Below are positions 18,979 to 29,058 of a DNA stretch of 64,000 bases, one piece after another. Numbering within the stretch: the stretch's first letter is position 1; every line of letters starts with the position of its first letter. Source of the DNA: Marinobacter salinisoli (GTDB lineage Bacteria > Pseudomonadota > Gammaproteobacteria > Pseudomonadales > Oleiphilaceae). The stretch lies in the NCBI RefSeq assembly GCF_017301335.1, contig NZ_CP071247.1, forward strand, positions 2,480,001-2,544,000, written 5' to 3'. The position numbers and the translations under genes are program-made. The notes under the pieces were generated by a model, which saw only the letters and a program-made list of their open reading frames with translations, had not been told where the DNA came from and searched no databases.

Positions 18979-21900
18979 TTATTCCGCTGGATCGTAAGCC
19001 AGGCTGGGTGCAAGCCAGCGTTCCGCCTCGGCCTTCGTCATGCCCTTACGTTCAGCGTAGTCTTCCACCTGGTCTGCGCCAATCTTTCCCACGGCAAAAT
19101 ATTTCGATTCCGGATGCGCGAAGTACCAGCCAGATACCGCCGCAGCCGGGAACATGGCGAAGTGTTCGGTCAGTTCGATGCCTGCCGTTTTGGGGGCGTT
19201 GAGAAGCTCAAACAAGGCGGCCTTTTCTGTGTGGTCCGGGCAGGCCGGGTAGCCTGGGGCCGGGCGGATGCCTTGGTAGCGCTCTTTGATCAGCGCATCG
19301 TTATCCAGGCTTTCGTCCGTGGCATAGCCCCAGAACTCTGTTCGAACCCGCTCGTGCATGCGCTCGGCAAAGGCTTCGGCCAGGCGATCTGCCAGGGCTT
19401 TCACCATGATGGCGTTATAGTCGTCGTTGCGATCCTTGAACTCATTGGAGAATTCCTCGGCACCGATACCGGCCGTCACGGCGAAACCACCCACATAATC
19501 GCAGCAGGCCGAACCCTCAGGTGCAACAAAGTCGGACAACGCCCTCATGGGCTGGCCGGGCGCCTTTTCATCCTGCTGACGAAGGTGATGCAGGGTGGTC
19601 AGTTCTTCCGTCCGGCTTTCGTCCTTATAGACCACGATGTCATCACCGCGCCGATTAGCGGGCCAGAAACCGACCGCTGCTCGGGCCGAAATCCGTTTTT
19701 CATCAATCATCTGGCGAAGAATCTTCTGAGCGTCATTGAACAGGCTGCGGGCCGCTTCGCCCCGTTTCGGATCATCCAGAACGGCCGGGTACTTTCCTGC
19801 AATGTCCCAGGAAATAAAGAACGGTGTCCAGTCAATGTACTCGACCAGCTCGTTCAGGTCGTAGTTATTGAACTCGCGGATGCCGGTGAATGCCGGTTTT
19901 GGCGGCTCGTAATCGTCCAGCCCGATTTCCGGTGCTCTATCCCGGGCCTCTTTCAGGCTGACCAGTTTGGTTCGTTCGCCCCGGGATTTCCGCCGCTCGC
20001 GAATCTGGTCATACTCTTCCCGGGTGGCCGACACCAGTGGGTCTTTCGCGGTTTGACTGAGCAGTTGTGAGGCTACGTTCACGCAGCGGGAAGCGTCGGA
20101 CACGTAAAGCGTCAGGTCATTCTGGTATTCGGGCTCAATTTTGACCGCTGTATGTGCCTTCGAGGTGGTCGCGCCGCCGATCATCAGTGGGATATTGAAA
20201 TCCAGCCGCTGCATTTCCTTGGCAACGTGAACCATTTCATCCAGCGATGGCGTGATGAGTCCGCTCAAGCCGATGATGTCGACATCTTCCTTGCGGGCGA
20301 CGTCCAGGATTTTTTCGCAGGGCACCATGACGCCCAGATCGATGACCTCGTAATTATTGCACTGCAACACCACGCCCACGATGTTCTTTCCGATGTCGTG
20401 AACATCGCCTTTTACGGTGGCCATCAGGATTTTGCCCTTGGCTTTTTGTTCCGACGTCTTTTCCGCTTCGATGAAGGGAATCAGGTGCGCAACCGCCTGC
20501 TTCATAACGCGGGCGCTCTTGACGACCTGAGGCAGAAACATTTTGCCGTCACCGAACAGGTCGCCGACCACGTTCATGCCGTCCATCAGAGGGCCTTCGA
20601 TCACTTCGATCGGATGCGTGGCGTTCTGGCGACAGGCTTCGGTGTCTTCGACGATGTAGGTGGTTATACCTTTAACGAGTGCGTGCTCCAGGCGCTTTGC
20701 CACCGGCCATTCACGCCACGCGAGGTCTTCTTCCTGGGTCTTCTTGCTCTGTCCCTTGAATTGCTCCGCGATTTCCAGCAGGCGATCGGTGCCATCGTCC
20801 CGGCGATTCAGCACTACGTCCTCAACACGCTCTTTCAGGTCCGAGTCGATTTCGTCGTAAATCACCAGTTGCCCGGGATTGACGATCCCCATGTTCATAC
20901 CTGCCTTGATTGCGTGGTACAGGAACACGGAATGGATCGCTTCACGCACGACGTCGTTGCCGCGGAAGGAAAAGGACACGTTGCTTACGCCGCCAGAAAT
21001 GGACGCATGAGGCAGGTTTTGCTTGATCCAGCGTGTCGCCTCGATGAAATCCACGGCGTAATTGTTGTGTTCCTCAATACCCGTAGCAATGGCAAAAATG
21101 TTGGGGTCGAAGATGATGTCGGCGGGATTGAAGCCGATGCCGGTCAGCACGTCGTAGGAGCGTTTACAAATCTCGGTCTTGCGTTCGTAGGTGTCGGCCT
21201 GGCCCTGTTCGTCAAAGGCCATCACCACGACAGCGGCGCCATAGTGCATGCAGTCTTTGGCGCGCTTGATGAACTCCTCCTCGCCCTCTTTCAGGCTGAT
21301 CGAGTTCACTACCGCTTTGCCCTGAATGCAGCGCAGGCCCGCTTCAATCACTTCCCATTTGGAGGAATCGATCATGATGGGGACGCGGGAGATATCCGGC
21401 TCCGAGGCGATCAAATTCAGGAAGGTGACCATGACCTCCCTGGATTCAAGCATCCCTTCATCCATGTTGATATCGATAATCTGGGCGCCGTTTTCCACCT
21501 GGTCGCGGGCAACGCTCAGTGCCTCTTCATACTGTTCTTCCTTGATCAGGCGCAGGAAGCGGCGGGAGCCGGTTACGTTGGTGCGCTCGCCAACGTTGAT
21601 GAACAGGACATTCTCGTCGCCGGTGAATGGCTCAAGACCAGACAGCCGGAGTGCCGGCTTGATGTCGGGAATCTGTCGAGGAGGGTACTTCGCGACGGCT
21701 TTGGCAACCGCCTCGATGTGATCGGGGCGTGAGCCGCAACACCCGCCAATGATGTTCAGGAAGCCGTCGCGAGCAAAACCCTCGATGATGTCTGCCATTT
21801 CCTCCGGGGTTTGGTCGTACTCCCCGAATTCGTTTGGCAGGCCAGCGTTCGGGTGTGCGCTGACATAGGTGGTCGCCTTGGTTGCCAGCTCTTCGACGTA

Positions 21901-22677
21901 GGGTCGCAGGGCGTCAGCACCCAGAGCGCAGTTGAGGCCAACGCTGAGTGGCTTGGCGTGGGCAATGGAGTTCCAGAAAGCCTCGGTGGTCTGGCCGGAA
22001 AGGGTCCGGCCGGAGGCATCGGTAATGGTGCCGGAAATCATGATCGGCAGCTCAATGCCGCTATCGTCAAAGTATTGCTGCGTGGCGTATATGGCTGCCT
22101 TGGCATTCAGTGTATCGAAGATAGTTTCGATCAGAATGAGATCGCAACCGCCTTCCACCAGGCCTTCCACGGCTTCGTAGTAATTGTCGACGAGGGTCTG
22201 GAAATCAACGTTTCGGAAGCCGGGGTTATTGACGTCCGGCGAGATCGAGGCTGTTCTTGAAGTAGGACCCACGGCGCCGGCCACAAAGCGGGGCTTGTCG
22301 GGGGTGCGGCGAGTGAATTCGTCGGCAATGTCCCGTGCCAGCCTGGCGGCTTCAACGTTCAGTTCCCGGGCAATGGATTCCAGCCCGTAGTCCGCCTGGG
22401 AGAGCCGGGTGGAGTTAAATGTGTTGGTCTCAATGATGTCTGCGCCGGCGTCCAGGTAATCGGCGTGGATTTCCTTAAGGAGTTTCGGCTGGGTCAGATT
22501 CAGCAGGTCATTGTTGCCCTTTACCTCCCGGTCGAACTCCGCGAACCGCTCGCCGCGAAATGCCTGCTCATCCAGCTTGTGACTCTGGATCATGGTGCCC
22601 ATACCACCGTCGAGAACCATAATCCGTTCTTTCAGGGCGTTATGAAGCTGTTCGAGGCGGATTTTGCGATCGGTCAT
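18979..22677 (-). CDS. metH: Cobalamin-dependent methionine synthase
   Basis: Transfers the methyl group of 5-methyltetrahydrofolate through cobalamin to homocysteine. The 1,232-residue protein has all four modules. First is a homocysteine/zinc domain, opening [20 protein letters not shown] and ending [11 protein letters not shown]. Next is a pterin domain with [20 protein letters not shown]. The B12 domain follows, with the lower-ligand motif [19 protein letters not shown]. The C-terminal AdoMet reactivation domain includes [13 protein letters not shown] chose ATG 22677 ([11 protein letters not shown]); the frame is open to 22725. No cobalamin riboswitch was seen upstream. Confidence 0.97.
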   Translation of the reverse strand: MTDRKIRLEQLHNALKERIMVLDGGMGTMIQSHKLDEQAFRGERFAEFDREVKGNNDLLNLTQPKLLKEIHADYLDAGADIIETNTFNSTRLSQADYGLESIARELNVEAARLARDIADEFTRRTPDKPRFVAGAVGPTSRTASISPDVNNPGFRNVDFQTLVDNYYEAVEGLVEGGCDLILIETIFDTLNAKAAIYATQQYFDDSGIELPIMISGTITDASGRTLSGQTTEAFWNSIAHAKPLSVGLNCALGADALRPYVEELATKATTYVSAHPNAGLPNEFGEYDQTPEEMADIIEGFARDGFLNIIGGCCGSRPDHIEAVAKAVAKYPPRQIPDIKPALRLSGLEPFTGDENVLFINVGERTNVTGSRRFLRLIKEEQYEEALSVARDQVENGAQIIDINMDEGMLESREVMVTFLNLIASEPDISRVPIMIDSSKWEVIEAGLRCIQGKAVVNSISLKEGEEEFIKRAKDCMHYGAAVVVMAFDEQGQADTYERKTEICKRSYDVLTGIGFNPADIIFDPNIFAIATGIEEHNNYAVDFIEATRWIKQNLPHASISGGVSNVSFSFRGNDVVREAIHSVFLYHAIKAGMNMGIVNPGQLVIYDEIDSDLKERVEDVVLNRRDDGTDRLLEIAEQFKGQSKKTQEEDLAWREWPVAKRLEHALVKGITTYIVEDTEACRQNATHPIEVIEGPLMDGMNVVGDLFGDGKMFLPQVVKSARVMKQAVAHLIPFIEAEKTSEQKAKGKILMATVKGDVHDIGKNIVGVVLQCNNYEVIDLGVMVPCEKILDVARKEDVDIIGLSGLITPSLDEMVHVAKEMQRLDFNIPLMIGGATTSKAHTAVKIEPEYQNDLTLYVSDASRCVNVASQLLSQTAKDPLVSATREEYDQIRERRKSRGERTKLVSLKEARDRAPEIGLDDYEPPKPAFTGIREFNNYDLNELVEYIDWTPFFISWDIAGKYPAVLDDPKRGEAARSLFNDAQKILRQMIDEKRISARAAVGFWPANRRGDDIVVYKDESRTEELTTLHHLRQQDEKAPGQPMRALSDFVAPEGSACCDYVGGFAVTAGIGAEEFSNEFKDRNDDYNAIMVKALADRLAEAFAERMHERVRTEFWGYATDESLDNDALIKERYQGIRPAPGYPACPDHTEKAALFELLNAPKTAGIELTEHFAMFPAAAVSGWYFAHPESKYFAVGKIGADQVEDYAERKGMTKAEAERWLAPSLAYDPAE

Positions 22678-22921
22678 ATCTGAACTTCCGAGAGTAAGTA
22701 AAGTGTTGCGTCTTATTGCCGGCAATGGCGCGGAATCATAGCAAAAATGCGCGGGAGCGTCTCAGCGATGGCCCTCTTTTCGCACATTGGAACCTTGAAA
22801 TTGCGGCCGGCCCACTATACGTAGAAGTTAGTACGCTTTAAAAGACCTAGTATTTTACTTGGTCTTTCATGTTCCGAGTGAGTCCCTTAGAATATCTGAA
22901 ACATTCAGACAGGTTGAAAAC

Positions 22922-23509
22922 ATGGCAATGGTAACTGTGACAGATCCCGCCCGGGACTATCTCGCACAACTTATCGATAAGCAGGATGTAGAAGGCATGG
23001 GTGTCCGTATGTTCGTGACTCAGCCCGGCACGAAAAACGCTGAGACCTGCCTGGCCTATTGCCCACCCAATGAAATTGTTCCAACTGACGAGCAGCTGGA
23101 TCTGGGCAAGTTCACCCTGTACCTGGACCACAGTTCGGTTCCGTTTCTGGAAGAGGCATTTGTCGATTACTCGAAAGACCAGATGGGTGGCCAGCTGACC
23201 ATCAAGGCGCCGAACGCGAAGGTGCCGAATGTCTCTGACGATGCGCCCCTGCCGGATCGGGTAAATTACATTCTGGCCTCGGAGATCAATCCAAACCTGG
23301 CCGCTCACGGCGGCGAGGTGTCGTTGGTCGAGATCGTCGATGAGTCCGTGGCCGTACTTCGCTTTGGTGGCGGTTGCCAGGGTTGTTCCGCGGTCAGCCT
23401 GACCCTTAAGCAGGGGGTTGAAACGACGTTGAAAGAACGTCTTCCGGAGATTACCGGTGTTCGGGACATCACCGACCACACCAATACCGAAAACGCCTAC
23501 TACCAGTAA
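22922..23509 (+). CDS. nfuA: Fe-S biogenesis carrier NfuA
   Basis: Carries and delivers 4Fe-4S clusters to apoproteins. The 195-residue protein has an N-terminal degenerate A-type (HesB-like) domain and a C-terminal Nfu domain. The latter carries the C-x2-C cluster site C152/C155 in [20 protein letters not shown]. Start ATG 22922 ([18 protein letters not shown]) matches the family. It diverges from metH across a 244-base region and is followed by a terminator. Confidence 0.96.
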   Translation: MAMVTVTDPARDYLAQLIDKQDVEGMGVRMFVTQPGTKNAETCLAYCPPNEIVPTDEQLDLGKFTLYLDHSSVPFLEEAFVDYSKDQMGGQLTIKAPNAKVPNVSDDAPLPDRVNYILASEINPNLAAHGGEVSLVEIVDESVAVLRFGGGCQGCSAVSLTLKQGVETTLKERLPEITGVRDITDHTNTENAYYQ

Positions 23510-23523
23510 ATCGGGTGGTTGAT

Positions 23524-23564
23524 TGAAAAACGCCAGTAGTGCTTCGCTACCGGCGTTTTTTTTT
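23524..23564 (+). terminator. Intrinsic terminator of nfuA
   Basis: AACGCC and GTAG pair with CTAC and GGCGTT around a seven-base loop with one A-C mismatch, followed by a run of at least nine T. It is well placed 15 bases after the nfuA stop. Confidence 0.85.
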
Positions 23565-23730
23565 GTGTCTGGCTGCCGTATTACCGGTGTTGGGCTGGCG
23601 GCTCGGCCAATGTCCCGATTTGGCCTTTCCCACATGATTCAGGTAAAGCCCGACTGCATAAGCCTGTGGCCTGAATTTCGGCGGTCTTTCCCTTAATGGC
23701 TGGCACGTCATTCTCTTACCGGGGTTTCTT

Positions 23731-24936
23731 TTGTCCGACGCAACGCTTCTTTTGCTGCCGATAGTCGCGGGCCTGATTGGTTGGGCGACCAACTGGCTGG
23801 CCATCAAGATGTCGTTCTATCCCGTGCGCTTTATCGGATTGGGCGCTATTGGCTGGCAGGGTGTGATTCCCCGCAAATCTGAAAAAATGGCTCACATCTG
23901 TGTGGACCGAACCATGCAGCAGTTTGGCGACCTGAACGCCGTCTACGAGAAACTCGAGCCCCAGCGTATTGTGGAGCAGATTATTTCCCAGGTGACGCCT
24001 CGCATGGACGAGTACATTGATGAAATCATGTACGAAATCCAGCCGGTGCTATGGGACAACCTGCCGCTCTTCGTGAAACGGCGCATTTACCAGTGGGCGA
24101 GGCAGCAGTTGCCCAATCGTGTTGAAGAGCTGGTTGAAGACTTTGGGGACGATCTCGACGACCTGGTGGATCTCAAGGCGCTTCTGAGTAAGGAGCTGGA
24201 AAAGCATCCGGATCTGATGAATCGCATTTTTCAGCAGGCGGGGGCCGTGGAGTTGCGCTCGGTAGTCAATTGCGGCGCGCTCCTTGGGGGGTTGTTAGGG
24301 GCCGCGCTTATTCCGCTTTGGACGCGTTTCCCGGAACCCTGGATACTACCGGTCGGTGGATTTCTGGTTGGCTTTTTGACCAACTGGCTGGCGATCAATC
24401 TGATCTTTACGCCGGTTCGCCCTCGCCGGTTCCTGTTCTGGACAATTCAGGGGTTGTTTCTGCGGCGCCAGCCGGAAATTGCCGAGGTTTGGGCTCAGTT
24501 GGTGGCTGATGAGCTGATCACGGTTGAAAAAGTGGCTGACGCAATGCTGAACGGGCACCGTGGTGACCGAACCCGGGCTATTATCCAGAAGCATCTGCGG
24601 CCATTGCTCGATGATTCGATGATTATGAAGCTGACGGCGCAAGTCAGTGTGGGGATGGCCGGCTACACCGAACTGAAGAAGGTGATGAACCAGAAAGCGG
24701 TAAAGGCAACGAAAGAGGTTTTTAGTGACCCGGAGTTCAATCGGGAGCGTGCGCCGGTGGTCGCTGATGTGTTGTCGTCTCAACTCAAGGCGCTTGGGCC
24801 GGCCGAGTTTCAGGATATCCTTCGTCCAGCCTTCCGTGAGGAGGAGCTGCTACTGATGTTTGTTGGCGGCCTTTTCGGTGCAGTTGCTGGAATAGCCCAG
24901 TTTATTTCACTGACCTATTTTCAATTCTCAGGCTGA
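23731..24936 (+). CDS. DUF445 family membrane protein
   Basis: A 401-residue inner-membrane protein of the DUF445 (YheB/YjiN-like) family. The duplicated family signature is visible twice: LLPIVAGLIGWATNWLAIKM with FYPVRFIG at the start, and GGFLVGFLTNWLAINLIF with TPVRP in the middle. A last membrane helix closes the protein (LFGAVAGIAQFISL). Translation starts at TTG 23731 with GGGG upstream. Function unknown. It is 17 bases from the next gene. Confidence 0.88.
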   Translation: MSDATLLLLPIVAGLIGWATNWLAIKMSFYPVRFIGLGAIGWQGVIPRKSEKMAHICVDRTMQQFGDLNAVYEKLEPQRIVEQIISQVTPRMDEYIDEIMYEIQPVLWDNLPLFVKRRIYQWARQQLPNRVEELVEDFGDDLDDLVDLKALLSKELEKHPDLMNRIFQQAGAVELRSVVNCGALLGGLLGAALIPLWTRFPEPWILPVGGFLVGFLTNWLAINLIFTPVRPRRFLFWTIQGLFLRRQPEIAEVWAQLVADELITVEKVADAMLNGHRGDRTRAIIQKHLRPLLDDSMIMKLTAQVSVGMAGYTELKKVMNQKAVKATKEVFSDPEFNRERAPVVADVLSSQLKALGPAEFQDILRPAFREEELLLMFVGGLFGAVAGIAQFISLTYFQFSG

Positions 24937-24953
24937 GGTGCGGGAGGCCGGAC

Positions 24954-25313
24954 ATGTCTGACTGGACGTTCATTGCAGTCATCGCTCTGGTGACGGGGTC
25001 CGTCGTGGCGCTTGTGTTGCTTGGCGTTTGGCTGCTTGTTGTGCGGCCCCATCTGGACCGGAAGGTTGAGCAGCTGATCGAGGCTTCCCAGAATATTGAG
25101 CTAAAGGTGAGTCAGGGTGTGAAGCGAGGTGTCCGGGAGGCTTTTCGGGAAATACCGGAGACCGCGCTGGATGGAACCCTGAAGGAATCCACCCGGCAGT
25201 TTCGAAAATTCGGATCTGCTTTGTTCGAGAACGGCCTGAGCAGCTTTATTGGCAATGCCGATGATTTAGAGCGCCGCACACCTCGTTCACCAAAGGCCGA
25301 TAAAGAGGATTAG
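24954..25313 (+). CDS. Small single-span membrane protein of unknown function
   Basis: 119 residues. One membrane helix at about 6-30 (FIAVIALVTGSVVALVLLGV), then a cytoplasmic helical region with a charged tail. GGGAGG precedes the ATG. Its stop overlaps the stop of the convergent tusE by three bases. It probably forms an operon with the DUF445 gene. I cannot assign a family. Confidence 0.75.
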   Translation: MSDWTFIAVIALVTGSVVALVLLGVWLLVVRPHLDRKVEQLIEASQNIELKVSQGVKRGVREAFREIPETALDGTLKESTRQFRKFGSALFENGLSSFIGNADDLERRTPRSPKADKED

Positions 25314-25639
25314 AGGCAGTTGGTGGGCCGGGGCAGGCCGGCAATCCGGCAGGCGGTTTTGGCCGGAGTGCCCGGAAATAACTGCATCAGGTAGATGCTA
25401 TTACCTTTCTCTTCACCCAGGGCTTCCCGAACGGCTTTAACAAACAGTCGGTTGGAAGGTGGAGAGATTTCGTGCTTGGTGTAGAAGAATCTCAGAAAGT
25501 CGATGATCTCCCAGTGATTTTCTGAAAGTTCAATTGCGTCCTCTTCAGCAATCAGCTCTGCCACCTCATGAGTCCAGGCGTTGGCGTCCTCCAGAAAACC
25601 CTCGTTATTTCTTACAGGTAGGTTTTGATCAATTGCCAT
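25310..25639 (-). CDS. tusE: Sulfur relay protein TusE (DsrC family)
   Basis: Accepts persulfide from TusBCD and passes it to MnmA for 2-thiolation of tRNA wobble uridine. The 109-residue protein has the DsrC pattern LSENHWEIIDFLRFFYTKHE and ends GLPRPTNCL, with the conserved penultimate Cys that carries the persulfide. A second Cys lies 11 residues before it (KTACRIAGL), the spacing of the DsrC C-terminal arm. It overlaps the tusB gene and closes the yccA-tusDCBE cluster. Confidence 0.93.
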   Translation of the reverse strand: MAIDQNLPVRNNEGFLEDANAWTHEVAELIAEEDAIELSENHWEIIDFLRFFYTKHEISPPSNRLFVKAVREALGEEKGNSIYLMQLFPGTPAKTACRIAGLPRPTNCL

Positions 25640-25644
25640 GCGGA

Positions 25645-25926
25645 TCACCAGCTGATTACGCGTTTCGCTTGAAGAGTCAGATCGACCAGTCCCTCATAAT
25701 CCAGAGTTGACGCAGCACTTCCGTCGGCGGGAAGTCCGCGTGCCTCTAGGTCTGACTGAATGGCAAACACCGAGTGCAGCGGCAACTGCTGCGTCACAGG
25801 AAGGGCGGTGACCCCGTTTTCCGTCAAGACCAGCGCGTCCTCCGGCCCGAGCATGGCCAGGCACTCGTTGAACCGGGGATGCTCCGGCGTCTTGTTTAGG
25901 ATATGTAAGGTATGGATGTCGCTCAT
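25645..25926 (-). CDS. tusB: Sulfur relay protein TusB (DsrH family)
   Basis: Small subunit of the TusBCD persulfide-transfer complex. The start MSDIHTLHILNKTPEHPRFN resembles E. coli TusB, so I placed it at 25926; an in-frame ATG exists at 25935. DALVLTENGVTALPV near the middle and the C-terminal VDLTLQAKRVISW are typical of DsrH. The gene is positioned between tusC and tusE. Confidence 0.9.
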   Translation of the reverse strand: MSDIHTLHILNKTPEHPRFNECLAMLGPEDALVLTENGVTALPVTQQLPLHSVFAIQSDLEARGLPADGSAASTLDYEGLVDLTLQAKRVISW

Positions 25927-25947
25927 TTTAGCCATCTTAAAGAGAAA

Positions 25948-26298
25948 TCAGTTTGAGAAAACGATACTGGTGTAGCTGGCAAGCAGATCGTGGCTGCTTT
26001 TGGTGATCGTTGTGCCCGCAATAAGCTCATCCTGGGCGAGGCCGTAGCGCTCGCAGGAAACCTGATCAGCCATAATTTTGTCGATACCGAAAATGGGCGC
26101 TGCGGTGATATTTTTTTCGGCTGATTTTTGCCCGATTGCCTCCGGCGCCTGGCCTTTGCGCAGCCAGTTCACGCCAGCCCCAGTGAACAGCAGGCTCACC
26201 TCTTGATCAAAGGTTGCCAGCGAGAAAGCCATGTCCAGCGCCTCGCGGCCGGCCCAGTTACCGTAGGGCGCTTGGTCGATCACGATGAGCGTTGTCAT
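25948..26298 (-). CDS. tusC: Sulfur relay protein TusC (DsrF family)
   Basis: Subunit of the TusBCD complex, 116 residues. The DsrE/F fold is seen in MTTLIVIDQAPYGNWAGREA, then DMAFSLATFDQEVSLLFTGAGVNWL. GGGAG precedes the ATG. The gene starts three bases after the tusD stop. Confidence 0.92.
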   Translation of the reverse strand: MTTLIVIDQAPYGNWAGREALDMAFSLATFDQEVSLLFTGAGVNWLRKGQAPEAIGQKSAEKNITAAPIFGIDKIMADQVSCERYGLAQDELIAGTTITKSSHDLLASYTSIVFSN

Positions 26299-26301
26299 GC
26301 G

Positions 26302-26718
26302 TTAACTCCCGCTGTGGAAATACAAGGTCTTGGAGGATTTGATTGTACCCTCGACCCATTCGCCGAGCCCCGCGATCACAAAGGGTGAGAGCAGGTTATT
26401 GGATGCCAATTGGTAGCGCTTTTGTTCACCTTCATCGATCAGGCCCCGACGGAGGGCTGAAGCGACGCATGCAACGCCGGCTACTTGATGGTCATCCAGG
26501 AAAGAAGCCCAGGCATTCGGCCAGTGTGTTTCGTCTGATGGTGGTGTTGCCAGTGAAGACGCCAGGTGAACACCGTCCCCGTAAAGGAAGACCCGGTCAA
26601 TTCTATGGCCTTTTGCGACGGCGGCCTTGGCGAAGGCGAGTGCGGTTTGAGGCGCCTGAGATGAATACGGAGCGCCGGTTATCACCAGAGTGAAAGATTC
26701 GGAGGCTTGTTCGCGCAT
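26302..26718 (-). CDS. tusD: Sulfurtransferase TusD (DsrE family)
   Basis: Carries the active-site Cys of the TusBCD complex. The 138-residue product has TLVITGAPYSSQAPQTALAF at the start, GHRIDRVFLYGDGVHLA, and the Cys-containing VAGVACVASALRRGLIDEGE, where the first Cys matches the DsrE persulfide position. I placed the start at 26718 (MREQASESF); an ATG at 26751 lies in the yccA terminator. Confidence 0.92.
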   Translation of the reverse strand: MREQASESFTLVITGAPYSSQAPQTALAFAKAAVAKGHRIDRVFLYGDGVHLASSLATPPSDETHWPNAWASFLDDHQVAGVACVASALRRGLIDEGEQKRYQLASNNLLSPFVIAGLGEWVEGTIKSSKTLYFHSGS

Positions 26719-26747
26719 AGTTTTTTTTACATGAAAACGTTCAGAAA

Positions 26748-26780
26748 GCAAAAGCCCCGGCCAGAGCCGGGGCTTTTCTG
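26748..26780 (-). terminator. Intrinsic terminator after yccA
   Basis: GCCCCGG (26754-26760) pairs with CCGGGGC (26767-26773) around a six-base loop, with A/T runs on both sides. On the minus strand the U-tract follows the stem, ending the yccA transcript before tusD. Confidence 0.85.
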
Positions 26781-26798
26781 TCCAATGCCAGCAACGTT

Positions 26799-27512
26799 TT
26801 ATTCGTCGTTGAAGGCGCCGATCAGGTGCAACAGGCTCGTGAACAGGTTGTAGATGTTCAGGTAGAGCGCTGTCGTTGCCATCACGTAGTTGGTTTCACC
26901 GCCGTTCACGATGCGGCTGGTGTCAAACAGGATCAGGCCGGACATCAGCAAAACGATTGCTGCACTCAGTGCCAGGCTGAACGCGCTGATTTCGACACCG
27001 AACATGGAGGCTACAAACATGCCCAGCATGCCAAAGATCACAACCATCAGGCCGGCAAACAGGAAGCCGCCCATGAAGCTGAAATCCTTCTTGGTAGTCA
27101 GCACATAAGCCGACAGCGAGAAGAAAACCAATGCGGTTCCACCCAGAGCCTGCATCACAATGCTACCGCCATTCGACATCGACAGGTAGTAGGTGAGGAT
27201 CGGGCCGAGCGACAGGCCCAAGAGGCCGGTGAAGGCAAAAACGACAGCGATGCCCTTGGAGCTGTTAGCGGTACGAGGCAGTACCAGCCAGATCAGCGCC
27301 AAAGCGCCCAGGCTGCAGAGCAAGCTCGCGCCGCGACCCAGTCCAACGGCCATCGACACACCTGCCATCACCGCGCTGAACGCCAGTGTCATAGCGAGCA
27401 GGGTATAGGTGTTGCGCAACACTTTGGTGACGTCGGCATTGATACCTGTCGACGTTCCGGCGTGAGGCGCCGCATAGGTGCCTTGTTGACTGTTGATATG
27501 TCTGTTCTCCAT
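26799..27512 (-). CDS. yccA: Bax inhibitor-1 family membrane protein (YccA-like)
   Basis: Seven-span inner-membrane protein; E. coli YccA modulates the FtsH protease. The 237-residue product has seven hydrophobic segments starting at TYTLLAMTLAFSAVMAGVSM and the family end LYLNIYNLFTSLLHLIGAFN. The acidic C-terminal residues DE are typical. I chose the ATG at 27512 because a TGGAG ribosome site lies just upstream; earlier in-frame starts overlap that site. Adjacent tus genes are a conserved neighbourhood. Confidence 0.9.
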   Translation of the reverse strand: MENRHINSQQGTYAAPHAGTSTGINADVTKVLRNTYTLLAMTLAFSAVMAGVSMAVGLGRGASLLCSLGALALIWLVLPRTANSSKGIAVVFAFTGLLGLSLGPILTYYLSMSNGGSIVMQALGGTALVFFSLSAYVLTTKKDFSFMGGFLFAGLMVVIFGMLGMFVASMFGVEISAFSLALSAAIVLLMSGLILFDTSRIVNGGETNYVMATTALYLNIYNLFTSLLHLIGAFNDE

Positions 27513-27662
27513 TCTCATCTCCACTGATGACGATTCTGAGTTCTATTGTCCCATAATAATGTCAGCTACGTAACTTTCAATCATTTACGACCGTAAACCT
27601 GCCTATGGATTCCATTAAATGGCGGTAATGCGGAAAAAACCCCTCGCGGTGTTTTGGGGGCG

Positions 27663-27690
27663 TTGACAGCTGAGGCAATTCCGGTATCAT
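27663..27690 (+). promoter_or_regulatory. Sigma-70 promoter of the tRNA-Ser gene
   Basis: TTGACA at 27663-27668 and TATCAT at 27685-27690 with a 16-base spacer. The predicted start lies about 30 bases before the tRNA. Confidence 0.75.
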
Positions 27691-27725
27691 GCTCACCGCT
27701 GTCGCAAGGCAGTAATGGAAAAAAC

Positions 27726-27816
27726 GGTGGGCTGGCAGAGTGGCTGAATGCAGCGGTCTTGAAAACCGCCGAAGGTTAATAGCCTTCCCGGGGTTCGAAT
27801 CCCTGGCCCACCGCCA
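27726..27816 (+). tRNA. serT: tRNA-Ser (anticodon TGA)
   Basis: Acceptor arms GGTGGGC (27726-27732) and GCCCACC (27806-27812) pair fully, followed by G and the encoded CCA. The anticodon stem GCGGT/ACCGC encloses the loop CTTGAAA with TGA at 27760-27762. The long variable arm (GAAGG...CCTTC) is typical of class II tRNA-Ser. Its 3' end is the attachment site of the adjacent island. Confidence 0.97.
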
Positions 27817-27820
27817 TTTT
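27803..27820. repeat. attL core: 3' end of tRNA-Ser
   Basis: CTGGCCCACCGCCATTTT. The same 18 bases recur at 45663-45680 in the same orientation. They cover the T-arm/acceptor end, CCA and four downstream T. Confidence 0.88.
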
Positions 27821-27868
27821 TTTCCAATAATCAGCATCTTAGGGAAGAGTAATTTCTGTACCTTCCTT

Positions 27869-27879
27869 CCTACCTATCA
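27869..27879. repeat. Possible integrase arm site, left copy
   Basis: CCTACCTATCA, repeated in the same orientation at 45523-45533. Both copies lie just inside the island ends. The match is short and could be chance. Confidence 0.3.
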
Positions 27880-28086
27880 ATAGAGAAATAGTGAACATTC
27901 AGGCGTTCGCTGACTGATTAGAGGCTTCATAATCTGGCTCTACGGGGCGAACCAATCTCCTGTAACTGCCTGATTTTAAATCAGCAGGCCTCCCATCCCC
28001 CTCATCGAAAAAAACTCTCCATTTCGATGTCTTAATTGTCGTGAAGTCGCGCCAGTTTGTGTTGGAGTTCTGAGGTTTTCAGTCGA

Positions 28087-28710
28087 TCAGGCCCAGTCGG
28101 ATAGTATGTCGTCCAATCTCCTAAACTCCTCTATTTGAGCGAACTGCATTTCGGTAAACATGCGTTGATGCTTTTCCTGCAATCGCTCAAACGTGCGAAT
28201 GTGCATTCCTTTTGGACGCGTTCGATCCTTGGGCGCAGAGTTGTTTGGCCGGCCGGTGTAGCTAGCTTCGATTGACCGGAGTTTTCGGAACATTCGCTGA
28301 ATTTGGTTTTCTCGCTGGCTCTGGTAAGCGATCCCCCAGCAATGCCGACAGAGCATCGAATTCGGTCCATAGAGAATTGCCACTCTTTTACTGCATTGGT
28401 CACCTGGGCAAAGAAACCAAGGACGATCACCGCCAAAATGACAGGCGGTTCGAGCGATGCCGATGGTTTGGTACGGAAACAGGTTTGTTTGGTTATCAAA
28501 TGGGCTGTATTTGAGTTCCAAGCAGTCGTCGTAAACGACTATCGAAAATATCCCGCACTTCTTGCCTTGGTTGTACATATGCAGGTTGTACGCTGCCCCG
28601 GGCTTGAGCCCGTCGCTCTTCTGGAGTTTTCGGATATCGAGTGCCACGAACTGTTCGGGGAAAGGTTTTGCCGTTCTTGAAGGTTTTCTTCCGCTAAATA
28701 TCCCGCCCAT
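28087..28710 (-). CDS. Zinc-ribbon hypothetical protein of integrative elements
   Basis: 207 residues, function unknown. Four Cys form a probable zinc ribbon: WFLCPGDQCSKRVAILYG (C-x4-C), then NSMLCRHCWGIAYQSQREN (C-x2-C). The C-terminal part is basic and helical. Proteins with this pattern (CP...C, LYG, CRxCxxxxYxSQ) recur in integrated elements of Proteobacteria, in my recollection. It is the only gene between attL and the defence cassette and may be a DNA-binding accessory protein. Confidence 0.72.
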   Translation of the reverse strand: MGGIFSGRKPSRTAKPFPEQFVALDIRKLQKSDGLKPGAAYNLHMYNQGKKCGIFSIVVYDDCLELKYSPFDNQTNLFPYQTIGIARTACHFGGDRPWFLCPGDQCSKRVAILYGPNSMLCRHCWGIAYQSQRENQIQRMFRKLRSIEASYTGRPNNSAPKDRTRPKGMHIRTFERLQEKHQRMFTEMQFAQIEEFRRLDDILSDWA

Positions 28711-29058
28711 CTATCGCTCCGTTTTTTCGAAATCAATAGACAAATTACGGTCAAGAAATTTGAGAATAAGGAAACGTCATGCACGTGGCTAGCACCAGAA
28801 CGCAAAGAGGCACTCTCAGTTCAGAGCGTCGCGATCTTCGAGAGCGGTATTACTCCGCCTTGTCCAGTAGATCTGTATGAATCAAAATCATGCTCTCTAT
28901 AGAATGCTTTTGTCTTCCAGCTAAAAACCATTTCGCCTTCTTTTTTTAAATTCAATCACAGCATATAAAAAGGTTCTTGAAATAATTAGGTAAGTTCCAA
29001 GTCGTGGCTTGGCGCCAGTTGCGTAGCAACACCCGTTGAACGCACGCCGCTGTGCCGA
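28711..29058. other. AT-rich noncoding stretch between the zinc-ribbon gene and the ATPase gene
   Basis: No convincing ORF. Near its right end CCCGTTGA (29032-29039) is inverted as TCAACGGG (29059-29066), overlapping the stop codon of the ATPase gene. It has no U-tract on the minus strand, so it is at best a weak terminator. The rest probably holds the promoter of the zinc-ribbon gene. Confidence 0.5.

Noticed and set aside
20152..21732. 526-residue plus-strand ORF
   Set aside because: It is antisense to metH, whose conserved modules account for the region.
22678..22921. Cobalamin or SAM riboswitch ahead of metH
   Set aside because: No B12-box or other conserved aptamer helix pattern was seen in the 244 bases.
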